Positions 36,819 through 45,710 of a stretch of 64,000 nt of DNA are shown in pieces (within the stretch, counting starts at the first letter, position 1; each line of letters starts with the position of its first letter). Below the pieces are notes generated by a model, which saw nothing but the letters and a program-made list of their open reading frames with translations, ran no database searches and was not told where the DNA came from. Origin of the DNA: Parvibaculaceae bacterium (GTDB taxonomy: Bacteria > Pseudomonadota > Alphaproteobacteria > Parvibaculales > Parvibaculaceae). The DNA lies in NCBI GenBank assembly GCA_028283765.1, contig JAPWJY010000008.1, positions 1,555,001-1,619,000 of the forward strand, read 5' to 3'. Made by a program: the position numbers and the translations under genes.

Positions 36819-38294
36819 ATGCGCCTGACCAAATCTCCCATATCGCGCGAATTCATCGTGCCCATGATCGTCGCCTGCGCCCTTTTCATGGAAAATCTCG
36901 ACTCGACGGTCATTTCCACGGCATTGCCCGCCATTGCGCGCTCCCTGGGCGAAAACCCCCTCAAGCTCAATCTCGCCATCACCTGCTATCTGCTCAGCCT
37001 CGGCATCTTCATCCCGATCAGCGGCTGGATGGCGGACCGCTTCGGCTCGCGCACGGTCTTTTCCTCGGCCATCATCATTTTCACGCTGGGATCGATCGGC
37101 TGCGCCAGCGTGTCCAGCCTGCCGGGCCTGATGATCGCCCGCGTGATTCAGGGCATGGGCGGTGCCATGATGGTGCCGGTCGGGCGGCTGGTCATATTAC
37201 GGACGATCCCCAAGGCCCAGCTCGTGCAGGCCATGGCCTACCTTACCGTGCCCGCGCTGCTGGGGCCGGTGCTCGGGCCGCCGCTGGGCGGTTTCATCGC
37301 CACATTCGGCAGCTGGCGCTGGATATTCCTGATCAACATCCCTATCGGCATTCTGGGCCTCACGCTGGCCCTGATGCTGATCCCCAACATCAAGGAGCCG
37401 CGCTCGGACTCCTTCGACTGGCCGGGCTTCGCCCTCGTCGGTCTTGGCCTTGCGGGCGCCATGTTCGGCTTCGAGACCATCGGGCGCGACATTATCCCCG
37501 GTATCTGGACGGCAGGGCTGGTCAGTGGCGGCGTCGTTCTTCTGGTGTTTTATTACCTTCACGCGCGCAAGGCCGCTTTTCCGATCATCGATCTCAGATT
37601 GATGCGCATCAGAACCTTCAGCGCGGCGATCGGCGGCGGCTTCCTGTTCCGCATGGGCATCGGCGCCCTGCCCTTTCTGGTGCCGCTGATGCTGCAACTG
37701 GGCTTCGGCCTCACGCCCTTCGAATCCGGCATGATCACGTTCGCCGGCGCGGCGGGCGCCATGACCATGAAATTCACCGCCGGGCCGATCCTGCGCCGCC
37801 TCGGCTTTCGCCGGACGCTGCTGTGGAACTCGCTGCTCTGCGCCGTCTTCATGGCCTGTTATGGCCTGTTCAGGCCGGAGACGCCCCATCTGGTCATCAT
37901 CCTGACCCTGCTCGTGGGCGGGTTCTTCCGCTCGCTCCAGTTCACCGGCCTCAACACGCTGGCCTATGCCGACATCGACTCGCCCCGGATGAGCCGCGCC
38001 ACCACCTTCTCGAGCGTCGCCCAGCAGCTTTCGCTCAGCTTCGGCGTGGGCTGCGGGGCCATGCTGCTCCACTTCACCCTGCTGGCGAGAGGACAGGCGC
38101 AACTCAGCGCCAACGATTTCTGGCCTGCCTTCGTGGTGGTGGGTGTGCTGATGGGCCTTTCCTCGATTTCCTTCTGGAGAATGGCCGCCAACGCCGGTGA
38201 TGAAATCAGCGGCCGCGGGGCCCATGCCCACCCCACCCCCGACCAGCTTGCCCCCCAGGTTGCCTCACATGGGCCCGGCATCGCGGCGGATTGA
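36819..38294 (+). CDS. MFS drug-resistance exporter, DHA2/EmrB type
   Basis: 491 residues and about fourteen hydrophobic segments. Motifs: FMENLDSTVISTALPAIA (DHA2 TM1), GWMADRFGSRTVF (motif A), RVIQGMGGAMMVPVGRL and GPVLGPPLGGFI (motif C of antiporters). It exports drugs or toxic compounds with proton exchange; no membrane-fusion partner is adjacent. ATG 36819 has AGGGAAG upstream; the frame is open further back but that part is not MFS-like. tRNA-Ser follows. Confidence 0.9.
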   Translation: MRLTKSPISREFIVPMIVACALFMENLDSTVISTALPAIARSLGENPLKLNLAITCYLLSLGIFIPISGWMADRFGSRTVFSSAIIIFTLGSIGCASVSSLPGLMIARVIQGMGGAMMVPVGRLVILRTIPKAQLVQAMAYLTVPALLGPVLGPPLGGFIATFGSWRWIFLINIPIGILGLTLALMLIPNIKEPRSDSFDWPGFALVGLGLAGAMFGFETIGRDIIPGIWTAGLVSGGVVLLVFYYLHARKAAFPIIDLRLMRIRTFSAAIGGGFLFRMGIGALPFLVPLMLQLGFGLTPFESGMITFAGAAGAMTMKFTAGPILRRLGFRRTLLWNSLLCAVFMACYGLFRPETPHLVIILTLLVGGFFRSLQFTGLNTLAYADIDSPRMSRATTFSSVAQQLSLSFGVGCGAMLLHFTLLARGQAQLSANDFWPAFVVVGVLMGLSSISFWRMAANAGDEISGRGAHAHPTPDQLAPQVASHGPGIAAD

Positions 38295-38355
38295 CCGGCT
38301 TTCGGCGCAAATCCCGATTGCCTTCACCGCCCGCCTCACTTATGTCTTCCCGCGT

Positions 38356-38445
38356 GGAAGGGTGGCCGAGTGGTTTAAGGCAGCGGTCTTGAAAACCGCC
38401 GTGGGTGCAAGCCCACCGTGGGTTCGAATCCCACCTCTTCCGCCA
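38356..38445 (+). tRNA. tRNA-Ser(TGA)
   Basis: Cloverleaf of 90 bases including encoded CCA: acceptor GGAAGGG pairs with CTCTTCC (one G-T), anticodon stem GCGGT/ACCGC with loop CTTGAAA (anticodon TGA, reading UCA), a long variable arm GTGGG...CCCAC typical of serine tRNAs, and T loop GGTTCGAATCC. Foreign-looking DNA starts directly behind it. Confidence 0.97.
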
Positions 38446-38591
38446 ATTTGATAGAGTAAAGCGATTAATCCCGCGGAGTTCGAATCTCGGTCAACGGTTC
38501 GTTGGGTTCGAAAATGAAAGAATGCCTAACAATCCTTATGACTTCAGTTCGAGCCAAGCATGAGGAAGGCTTGCGCTGCGACCTTAAATTA

Positions 38592-39215
38592 TCAATTTTT
38601 ATTTTTTAATAAATACAAAGGCGAAACTGCATAATTCAACTGAACGAGCAGTATAAAGCCTAGAGCCCAATACGTATTGATAAAGCAAAGAGAAGCGCCA
38701 AAGGCATATAGCATTTGAGCAGTTAATATGCGCTGCTGCATCGCGGCATAGATATTCTCAGAGATATCGGATTTGATGAACTTCCGTTTTGTAGCATAAC
38801 GCAAGCTCGTATAAGACAAGACGCCATAAACCAATATATTCAGCCAATAAATAATAAAGGCCGTGCGATAGGTAATAAATTCCGCAAGAAGATTGGTAGA
38901 AAACGGCATCAAACAAATGGCAAAAAGAATGGCAATATGCAACCAGCCTATATTTCTGTCACCTTTTACATAGTGGCTTAATAGTGTTTGCTGCCCGACC
39001 CAGAAAATCCCGAGAGTCAGGAAACTCATTGCGAACATTCCGGCCTTAGGCGTCAACGCCAGCAACGCCTGCCACAGATCCTTTTCCGAATGCACAGTCT
39101 CAATCGATGGTACATGAATATCCAGAATTAGCAGAGTCATAGCCACCGCAAAAACCGCATCGCTTAAGGCCGCCAACCGTTCAATGTTATGGCCTGCAAT
39201 ATGATCATAAGTCAT
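38592..39215 (-). CDS. TMEM175-like potassium channel family protein (DUF1211)
   Basis: 207 residues, about five to six membrane helices. Near the N-terminus stands ERLAALSDAVFAVAMTLLIL, the signature of the first pore helix in the TMEM175 family (R-x(3-4)-SDxxFA). Bacterial members form tetrameric potassium-conducting channels. ATG 39215 (MTYDHIAGHNIERL) fits family starts; ATG 39269 is an alternative with 18 extra residues. The gene is much more AT-rich than its surroundings and lies just behind tRNA-Ser, which suggests acquisition by transfer. Confidence 0.82.
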   Translation of the reverse strand: MTYDHIAGHNIERLAALSDAVFAVAMTLLILDIHVPSIETVHSEKDLWQALLALTPKAGMFAMSFLTLGIFWVGQQTLLSHYVKGDRNIGWLHIAILFAICLMPFSTNLLAEFITYRTAFIIYWLNILVYGVLSYTSLRYATKRKFIKSDISENIYAAMQQRILTAQMLYAFGASLCFINTYWALGFILLVQLNYAVSPLYLLKNKN

Positions 39216-39532
39216 AATGGCGTTCTTTTTCGTGGTTATAATGAGGATGCTTTTATGTGGATCATGCAATCAATCTTATAATAAGACGAATATTTGTATA
39301 GTTGATTTTATGCTGCACAATCGCAGCAAAATCAGCGGGGCAAGTTCGAAATCCGTTCGCTACGCGCCGCCAGCCCACGCCAAAACGCTCGAGACTACCT
39401 CATGACTACCGACGTTATATCTTACCAATGCAGTGGAATAAGGTCGAGAATGGACTCCCCTTTTGCGGCCACGCGCCGTTGCCAACCAATCAGGTCTTAC
39501 CCATATTCAGGATAAGCCTAAGGATTGATGCG
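39216..39532. other. Gene-free divergent region
   Basis: The 317 bases separate the TMEM175-like gene and the HNH gene, which are transcribed away from each other, so both promoters should lie here. Base composition is mixed, AT-rich toward 39215-39320. No repeat or RNA gene was recognised. The HNH frame is open back to 39302 but that part looks like noncoding translation. Confidence 0.5.
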
Positions 39533-40489
39533 ATGCCCTCGTTTCATGACAGTTTCCCTGATGCAAAGCCGGAAGCGCATAAGGCGTGTCGTTTTTATGA
39601 CGAGCACTATTCATCCATTGCTCAATGGCAATTGGAACCGGGAAAAAAACTTATTTTACGTGGATCACAGGAGGGCACCTGTCGGTTTTGTGGGCGGAGC
39701 AAGCCCGAGGTGGCTTTCCAGCAGATAGCCCATGCCATCCCGGAGTGTATCGGCAATAAAAGTCTTAGCACGAACTACGAGTGTGATGAGTGCAACGCAT
39801 TATTCGGTGTAGGTATTGAAACCGACTTTGGCAACTGGTCCAAAGCCCAACGAACTATGTCTTGCATTCGCGGAAAAAAAGGAATTCCAGCTCATAAAGG
39901 GCCAAATAAAAGCTGGCGTTTTGAACATAAGGATGGTGGGTTTCAGGTCACGCAGGACCATAATCCAATAGCTGTGGTGAATGAGGATACACGAGAGATC
40001 AAACTCAAGCTCTGCGCCGATCCCTACACACCGATCGCAGTTTTGAAAGCCTTCACCAAGATGGCGCTTTCGCTCATGCCCGAGGCTGAGTTGCCGAATT
40101 TTGAGGCCGCCCTCTCATGGATACGCAACCCCGATCATTCGGTGGGACTGGTGAACAATTTTCCTGTCCTCTATACCTTTGTTCCTGGTGTCTCCCCGTT
40201 CGACGGGATCAACGCAATATTACTGCGGCGGCTAAGCGATGATCTGCTTGTCCCCTATCAAACATTCGTTCTGACCTATGGCAATGAGGTGTTTCAGACT
40301 ATCGTTCCCTGTCCTGAGCGTGATATCGCCATATCCGGGAAGAGCATCCATTTTTTGCGGCTCCCCAATCCTTACGATCTTGGCCTGAAACCGATAGTGC
40401 CGATGAGTCACGAACGTCTTGATCTTAGTGGCCGGACGGTCGTCAAAGGCGAGGTAGTCGAGACGACATTAGGCTATACCTTGAACTGA
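39533..40489 (+). CDS. HNH endonuclease, HNH_5 type
   Basis: 318 residues. The N-terminal half contains a zinc-dependent HNH nuclease of the HNH_5 kind: CRFCGRSKPEVAFQQIAHAI, PECIGNKSLSTNYECDECN, with CxxC ... H ... N ... CxxC. The C-terminal 200 residues are not recognised. AAGGA eight bases upstream of ATG 39533 fixes the start. Such free-standing HNH proteins occur in defence and mobile regions; the target is unknown. The base composition is lower in GC than the surrounding core genes, and no transposase or methylase is adjacent. Confidence 0.8.
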   Translation: MPSFHDSFPDAKPEAHKACRFYDEHYSSIAQWQLEPGKKLILRGSQEGTCRFCGRSKPEVAFQQIAHAIPECIGNKSLSTNYECDECNALFGVGIETDFGNWSKAQRTMSCIRGKKGIPAHKGPNKSWRFEHKDGGFQVTQDHNPIAVVNEDTREIKLKLCADPYTPIAVLKAFTKMALSLMPEAELPNFEAALSWIRNPDHSVGLVNNFPVLYTFVPGVSPFDGINAILLRRLSDDLLVPYQTFVLTYGNEVFQTIVPCPERDIAISGKSIHFLRLPNPYDLGLKPIVPMSHERLDLSGRTVVKGEVVETTLGYTLN

Positions 40490-40662
40490 CTGTTATTCCA
40501 TCAAGCGACACTCTGCAGGGCGGGCCAGATGCTCATCTCCCGCTCTAGAGCAAGCACATCGGTGATCATCAAGCTTGTCCGTATCCAGTGCGAGACAAGC
40601 GATCGCTCTGATGTCCGAAATCTTATCCGGTTCCATCCTTCTGAGAAATCCATTGCCCTGTT

Positions 40663-40690
40663 CCATATATCCGTTATTGTAGATATATGG
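40663..40690. promoter_or_regulatory. Perfect inverted repeat overlapping the arsR start; ArsR operator
   Basis: CCATATATC (40663-40671) and GATATATGG (40682-40690) form a nine-base perfect inverted repeat with a ten-base spacer. ArsR-type repressors bind such AT-rich repeats at their own promoters. The right arm includes the arsR ATG, so binding could also hinder translation start or very early transcription. Confidence 0.68.
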
Positions 40691-41031
40691 ATAATGAACC
40701 GGCTATCGCCGCGCTGGGTGCGCTTGCCCAGGGGACGCGTCTCGATACTTTCCGCCTGCTGGTGCGCCACGAGCCGGAGGGGCTTGCGGCGGGCGAGGTC
40801 GCGCGCCGGCTCGATGTGCCGCAAAACACCATGTCCGCGCACCTCGCGATCCTGTCCCGCGCCGGGCTGGTCCGGGCGGAACGGCACAGCCGCTCCATCA
40901 TCTACCGGGCGAACCTCGACGGGCTGCGCGAACTGACGCTCTTCCTCATCAAGGACTGTTGCGCCGGCAGCCCGGAGCTATGCGCGCCCCTCCTCGCCGA
41001 ACTGGCCCCCTGCTGCGGAAAGAACGCCTGA
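40687..41031 (+). CDS. arsR: ArsR family arsenic-responsive repressor
   Basis: 114 residues. A winged helix-turn-helix ([20 protein letters not shown]) and a C-terminal Cys91-Cys92 ... Cys99 cluster in [12 protein letters not shown], resembling the As(III) site of the AfArsR subgroup; two further Cys follow at 109-110. It should repress arsRCB until arsenite binds. The 3' end overlaps arsC by one base (TGATG). The ATG lies within its own operator. Confidence 0.92.
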   Translation: MDNEPAIAALGALAQGTRLDTFRLLVRHEPEGLAAGEVARRLDVPQNTMSAHLAILSRAGLVRAERHSRSIIYRANLDGLRELTLFLIKDCCAGSPELCAPLLAELAPCCGKNA

Positions 41032-41459
41032 TGGACTTCGATGTCGTGATCTATCACAACCCCGCATGCGGCACCTCGCGCAACGTGCTGGGCCTGATCC
41101 GTCATGCCGGAATCGAGCCGCATGTCGTCGACTATCTGAAAACCCCGCCCTCTCGTCTGCTGGTCGCCCGGCTCATCGCGCGCGCAGGCATCACGCCCCG
41201 CGATCTGCTGCGCGAGAAGGGTACGCCCTATGCGGATCTGGGCCTTGGCGACACGTCACTTTCCGACGATGCGCTGATGGATGCGATGATGGCGCATCCC
41301 ATCCTCATCAACCGCCCTCTGGTCGTCTCGCCGCTCGGGGTGAGGCTCTGCCGCCCCTCCGAAACCGTGCTCGACCTGCTGCCCCGGGGCCAGTTCGGTG
41401 CGTTCGCGAAAGAGGATGGCGAACAGGTCATCGACGCCAGCGGCCGGCGCGTCATCTGA
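41031..41459 (+). CDS. arsC: Arsenate reductase, glutaredoxin-coupled
   Basis: 142 residues. Cys13 in [12 protein letters not shown] is the catalytic cysteine, and [17 protein letters not shown] gives the arsenate-binding arginines, as in E. coli plasmid ArsC. It reduces arsenate to arsenite, which ArsB then expels. It overlaps arsR and arsB by one base on each side, so all three are translated together. ATG 41031 is the family start. Confidence 0.95.
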   Translation: MDFDVVIYHNPACGTSRNVLGLIRHAGIEPHVVDYLKTPPSRLLVARLIARAGITPRDLLREKGTPYADLGLGDTSLSDDALMDAMMAHPILINRPLVVSPLGVRLCRPSETVLDLLPRGQFGAFAKEDGEQVIDASGRRVI

Positions 41460-42742
41460 TGTTGCTCGCGCTCGCGGTCTTTCTCGCCACGATCACGCTC
41501 GTCATCTGGCAACCCCAGGGACTCGGCATCGGCTGGAGCGCGCTGGGCGGCGCGGCCGTGGCGCTGCTCACCGGCGTCGTCTCGCCCGCCGACGTGCCGG
41601 TGGTCTGGGGCATCGTATGGAACGCGACCGCGGCCTTCGTCGCCATCATCATCACCAGCCTGCTGCTCGACGAAGCCGGGTTTTTCGAATGGGCGGCGCT
41701 CCATGTCGCCCGATGGGGCAAGGGCCATGGACGTCGCCTCTTCTCCCTTGCCGTGCTGCTCGGCGCAGCCGTGTCGTCGCTGTTCGCCAATGATGGCGCC
41801 GCTCTCATCCTGACGCCGATCGTCATCGCCATGCTGCGGGCGCTGGGCTATGGCCCCAAAGCAACGCTCGCTTTCGTGATGGCCGCAGGCTTCATCGCCG
41901 ACACCGCCAGCCTGCCCCTCGTCGTCTCGAACCTCGTCAACATCGTGTCGGCCGATTTCTTCCATATCGGCTTTGGCGACTATGCCTCGGTCATGGTGCC
42001 GGTCGATCTCGCCTCGATTGCGGCAACGCTGGGCGCGCTCCTGCTGCTGTTCCGGCGCGACATCCCCGCGGCCTATGACGCGACACAGCTTCGCGTGCCC
42101 CGGGAGGCCATCCGCGATGCTGCCACCTTCCGCGCCGGATGGGCGGTGCTGGTCCTGCTGCTCGCAGGCTTTTTCCTGCTCGAACCGCTCGGCATCCCGG
42201 TGAGCGCGGTCGCCGCCGCCGGCGCGGCACTGCTCATCCTCATCGCCGCGCGCGGCCACATCATCTCGACCAGGAAAGTGCTTCGCGGCGCGCCATGGCA
42301 GATCGTAATCTTCTCGCTGGGCATGTATCTGGTGGTTTATGGCCTGCGCAACGCGGGCCTGACCAGCCACCTCTCCGCCCTGCTCGATCTCACCGCCCGG
42401 GGTGGCGTGTGGGGCGCCGCCTTCGGCACCGGGATCATCGCGGCTGTGCTGTCCTCGGTGATGAACAACCTGCCGACCGTGCTGGTGGGCGCCCTGTCGA
42501 TCGCCCCGGCCCATGCGAGCGGTGCCGTCAGGGACGCCATGATCTACGCCAACGTAATCGGCTGCGATCTCGGCCCCAAGCTCACGCCGATCGGCTCGCT
42601 CGCAACCCTGCTGTGGCTGCACGTGCTGGGCCAGAAAGGCATCCGGATCGGCTGGGGCTATTATTTCCGGGTGGGCGTCACGCTCACCCTGCCGGTTCTG
42701 CTTGTGACGCTCGCCGCCCTCGCGCTTCGGCTCAGCTCTTGA
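41459..42742 (+). CDS. arsB: Arsenite efflux pump
   Basis: 427 residues with about twelve membrane segments. ArsB family blocks are [53 protein letters not shown] and [20 protein letters not shown]. It exports As(OH)3 in exchange for protons, alone or with ArsA; no arsA is near. ATG 41459 overlaps the arsC stop. The 3' end overlaps the convergent SDR gene by eleven bases. Confidence 0.95.
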   Translation: MLLALAVFLATITLVIWQPQGLGIGWSALGGAAVALLTGVVSPADVPVVWGIVWNATAAFVAIIITSLLLDEAGFFEWAALHVARWGKGHGRRLFSLAVLLGAAVSSLFANDGAALILTPIVIAMLRALGYGPKATLAFVMAAGFIADTASLPLVVSNLVNIVSADFFHIGFGDYASVMVPVDLASIAATLGALLLLFRRDIPAAYDATQLRVPREAIRDAATFRAGWAVLVLLLAGFFLLEPLGIPVSAVAAAGAALLILIAARGHIISTRKVLRGAPWQIVIFSLGMYLVVYGLRNAGLTSHLSALLDLTARGGVWGAAFGTGIIAAVLSSVMNNLPTVLVGALSIAPAHASGAVRDAMIYANVIGCDLGPKLTPIGSLATLLWLHVLGQKGIRIGWGYYFRVGVTLTLPVLLVTLAALALRLSS

Positions 42743-43625
42743 AATAACCCGGCTGGTCGATGTCGGCGATAAGCCCCGCGTGTTTCGGCTCCCAGTCCAG
42801 CAGCGCCCGGGTGCGTTCGCCCGAGGCCGGAACGTCCATCGCTGCGAACAGTGCGAACCAGTCAAAATGGCCAGCCGCCTCTTCGGGAGATCTGGCGACG
42901 ACCGGCACGTTCAGGCGGCGGCCGATCACTTCTGCGATGTCCTTGAACGGCACTCCCTCTTCATCGACCGCGTGATACCGGCCCCCGACAGCGCCATGTT
43001 CAAGCGCCAGCCGGTAAAGGCGGGCGGCGTCGAGCCGATGCACGGCGGGCCAGCGGTTGAGCCCCTCGCCCACATAGGCCGACACGCCCTTCTGGCGCGC
43101 GAAATCGATGAGGCGCGGCACGAAGCCGTGGTCGCCATCGCCATGGACCGACGGGGGCAGACGGACCACCGACGCGCGCACCCCGCGCGCCGCCAGTGAA
43201 GCAGCGGCGGCTTCCGAAACGCGGGGATAAGTGGCGGAGGTGGGAGGGGGCGCATCCTCCTCTGTCGCGACGCGGCCCGCCGCGAGCAGCGCCATCCCGG
43301 ACGTGACGAGCAGCGGACGGTCAGAGCCTTCGAGCGCGGCGCCGAGCGCCTCGATGGCGCGCCGGTCCATCTCGCAGTTTGCCACGAATTTCGAGAAATC
43401 ATGGTTGAAAGCCGTGTGGATCACGCCATCCGATGCAGCCGCACCGCTGCGCAGGCTGTCCAGATCCTCAAGATCGCCCCGATGCGGTTGCGCACCCGCA
43501 GCGGCAAGAGACTGGAGGCCCGCATCCGAACGGGCAAGACCAAGCACCTGATGGCCCGCGCCGATCAGTTCCTGAACGATGGCGGACCCCACAAAGCCCG
43601 TAGCGCCGGTAACGAATACACGCAT
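42732..43625 (-). CDS. NAD-dependent epimerase/SDR-family oxidoreductase
   Basis: 297 residues, extended SDR. The Rossmann motif is [16 protein letters not shown]; no YxxxK stands at the classical place ([11 protein letters not shown] in the region), so the catalytic pair is atypical and the protein may be an atypical SDR such as those annotated 3-beta-HSD or NmrA-like. AAGGA before ATG 43625 decides the start. It is divergent from an AraC regulator (43747) that may control it. Confidence 0.82.
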   Translation of the reverse strand: MRVFVTGATGFVGSAIVQELIGAGHQVLGLARSDAGLQSLAAAGAQPHRGDLEDLDSLRSGAAASDGVIHTAFNHDFSKFVANCEMDRRAIEALGAALEGSDRPLLVTSGMALLAAGRVATEEDAPPPTSATYPRVSEAAAASLAARGVRASVVRLPPSVHGDGDHGFVPRLIDFARQKGVSAYVGEGLNRWPAVHRLDAARLYRLALEHGAVGGRYHAVDEEGVPFKDIAEVIGRRLNVPVVARSPEEAAGHFDWFALFAAMDVPASGERTRALLDWEPKHAGLIADIDQPGYFKS

Positions 43626-43746
43626 CGATTTGTCCTTCACCTGATTTCATGGCCGCGTTCGCGTGCCAACCATCAAGATAAGCCGTTGGAAAATACGATC
43701 CATGCTGTAAAGTCCGTATTATCTTCGCAATCGTCCGGAGCGCCCC

Positions 43747-44721
43747 ATGGATCCCCTCTCAGACGTGCTGTCGCTGCTGCAACCGCGCGGTTACATGTTC
43801 GGCGGTTTCGATGCGGGCGGAGAGTGGTCGATCCGGTTCGGCCAGCATGACGGCATCAAATGCTACGCTGTGGTCTCCGGTCAGGGCTGGCTGGCCGTGG
43901 AAGGCGTTCCCGGCTCGGCGCATCTGAAGACGGGAGACTGCTTTCTGCTGCCGCGCGGATGGCCTTTCCGCCTTACCAGCGATCTTGCCCTGACACCCAC
44001 CGACTACCGGATGTTCTTTCCGACCCGGCTGAATGGCGGCATCGCTGTGCTCAATAGCGGCGGGGATTTCTCGATTGTCGGCGGACATTTCGCGCTGACC
44101 GGCTGTCATGCCGGCATCCTGTTGGGCATGCTGCCACCCATCGTCCATATCCGGAAGGAAGCGGACAAGTCGGCATTGCGCTGGTCCATGGACCGGATGA
44201 AGCAGGAATTGCGCGAGCCGCAGCCGGGCAGCTTTCTGGTCGCGCAACATCTGGCCCATCTGATGCTGGTTCAGGCTCTGCGGCTGCATCTGGCGGAAGG
44301 GTTGAAAGGCGGCGTCGGCTGGCTTTTCGCCCTGGCCGACAAACAGATGAGCGCGGCGATCAACGCCATGCACGAGGATCCGGCGCATCGCTGGACACTT
44401 CAGGAACTGGCGGAGCGCGCAGGCATGTCTCGATCGACCTTCGCCCTCAAATTCAGGGAGACGGTCGGCGCATCGCCCATGGAATATCTGACCCGATGGC
44501 GGATGCTGCGGGCCGGCGACAGGCTCGTGAACTCCAGCGACCCCGTTTCCGTCATTGCGCTGGCGCTCGGCTATGAATCCGAAAGCGCCTTCAGCACGGC
44601 CTTCAAGAGAGTCATGGGTTGTTCGCCACGGCAATATGGCCGCAGCCGGAATCCGGCCTCCTCTTCACTGGGCGGGGAAGAAGCCGCATATACCGGCCAG
44701 TTCGAACCTGCCGCAGGCTGA
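43747..44721 (+). CDS. AraC family transcriptional regulator, cupin_6 type
   Basis: 324 residues. An N-terminal cupin-like domain (about 1-190, with SGQGWLAVEG and GDCFLLPRGWPF) resembles the cupin_6 domain of regulators that control a divergent reductase or SDR. The C-terminal double helix-turn-helix (WTLQELAERAGMSRSTFA, VSVIALALGYESESAFSTAF) binds DNA. The divergent partner (42732-43625) is an SDR, the usual arrangement. The effector is unknown. Confidence 0.88.
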   Translation: MDPLSDVLSLLQPRGYMFGGFDAGGEWSIRFGQHDGIKCYAVVSGQGWLAVEGVPGSAHLKTGDCFLLPRGWPFRLTSDLALTPTDYRMFFPTRLNGGIAVLNSGGDFSIVGGHFALTGCHAGILLGMLPPIVHIRKEADKSALRWSMDRMKQELREPQPGSFLVAQHLAHLMLVQALRLHLAEGLKGGVGWLFALADKQMSAAINAMHEDPAHRWTLQELAERAGMSRSTFALKFRETVGASPMEYLTRWRMLRAGDRLVNSSDPVSVIALALGYESESAFSTAFKRVMGCSPRQYGRSRNPASSSLGGEEAAYTGQFEPAAG

Positions 44722-44757
44722 AAACATCCAGCCCCTCGGGCCGCCCATTCCGGACAC

Positions 44758-45600
44758 TTAGCCGACCGGAGCCGGGAACGGATCCTTTCCCATCAATCCA
44801 CCATCCTGCGAGCGGCACAGGCGTGAATATTCGCCCGGGTTATAGCCGGTAAGACGGCGAAATGTTGAGGCGAACGCACCCAGGCTCTCATAGCCCACGC
44901 TCAACGCCACCTCGGTTACAGGTTCCGCACGTGCAAGCTGTTCCTGTGCGTTCAATATCCGCACACGCTGACGCCAGACCGAAAAAGGAAGACCCGTCTC
45001 TCCCGAGAAATGCCGGACGAAAGATCGCAGCGACATGCCGGCAAAACCGGCCCATGCCTCTTGCGACCGCGGGTCGCCGGGATGTTCGCTCAGCGCCTCC
45101 GCCACCCGGCGAAGGCGGCGATCGGACGGCAGGGGAAGGGACAGCGTTGCATGAGGCCGCGACAGGAACTCGTCCCAGAAGGTTTCAGCAAGCCGCGCAA
45201 GCGGCGGGTTCCACAGGCCCTCGAAGGTCATGCGCGACAGGCGGTCGGCCTGCGCATTCATGAGCGGCGTGCCCTGCACAAGAAAGGGTGCGGAAGGCAG
45301 GTCCCCGCAGCGCTGGAGCCCGACATAAAGGCTCCAGCCGCCGACCGCGCCATGCGAGCTTGCCGTATGCGGCAGGCCCGGGGGCAGCCACAGGGCCTGG
45401 CCGGGCCCGATGAGCCAGTAATCCTTGTCCGTCCGCAGGCCCATGACACCGGCCATGATCCCGAGAATCTGGCCGCGCTGATGGCTGTGCCGGTCGGCGA
45501 CGCGGCGCGTCTCCTGTCTGGCATAGCCGCCGACCAGCCATGGCGCTTCGTCATGCTCGTTGTTCAGCTGCGGCGGAACCATGGTCAGTTTGGCGTACAT
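44758..45600 (-). CDS. AraC family transcriptional regulator
   Basis: 280 residues. An N-terminal AraC-type cupin with a metal-like H...P...H pattern (DRHSHQRGQILG, WLPPGLPHTASS) and a C-terminal HTH pair (FAGMSLRSFVRHFSGETG, TEVALSVGYESLGAFASTF). It is divergent from the 3-hydroxyisobutyrate-dehydrogenase-like gene at 45711, its most probable target. It lies tail to tail with the other AraC regulator. Confidence 0.88.
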   Translation of the reverse strand: MYAKLTMVPPQLNNEHDEAPWLVGGYARQETRRVADRHSHQRGQILGIMAGVMGLRTDKDYWLIGPGQALWLPPGLPHTASSHGAVGGWSLYVGLQRCGDLPSAPFLVQGTPLMNAQADRLSRMTFEGLWNPPLARLAETFWDEFLSRPHATLSLPLPSDRRLRRVAEALSEHPGDPRSQEAWAGFAGMSLRSFVRHFSGETGLPFSVWRQRVRILNAQEQLARAEPVTEVALSVGYESLGAFASTFRRLTGYNPGEYSRLCRSQDGGLMGKDPFPAPVG

Positions 45601-45710
45601 GAGTAAAATTATGGCCTGAAAGCGTTAGCACGCCAAGAGAGGCAAGCTGCAAGATGCGCCGGTCAATCAACATTGCCGGCAGACGCAGCTCTGCCGTGAA
45701 GGATATGATT

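Noticed and set aside
38446-40500. Integrase, transposase or terminal repeats of a mobile element in the patch behind tRNA-Ser
   Set aside because: None found; only partial T-arm-like strings were seen, so no mobile element is annotated.
40501-40887. 128-codon minus-strand open frame beginning inside arsR
   Set aside because: Most of it is antisense to arsR and crosses its operator; the tail outside arsR matches nothing and has no ribosome site of its own.
41228-42865. 545-codon minus-strand open frame
   Set aside because: Antisense to arsB and arsC; same reasons.
43686-43722. AATACG ... CGTATT repeat in the SDR/AraC divergent promoter
   Set aside because: Arms of six bases with a long spacer are weak; not enough to call an operator.
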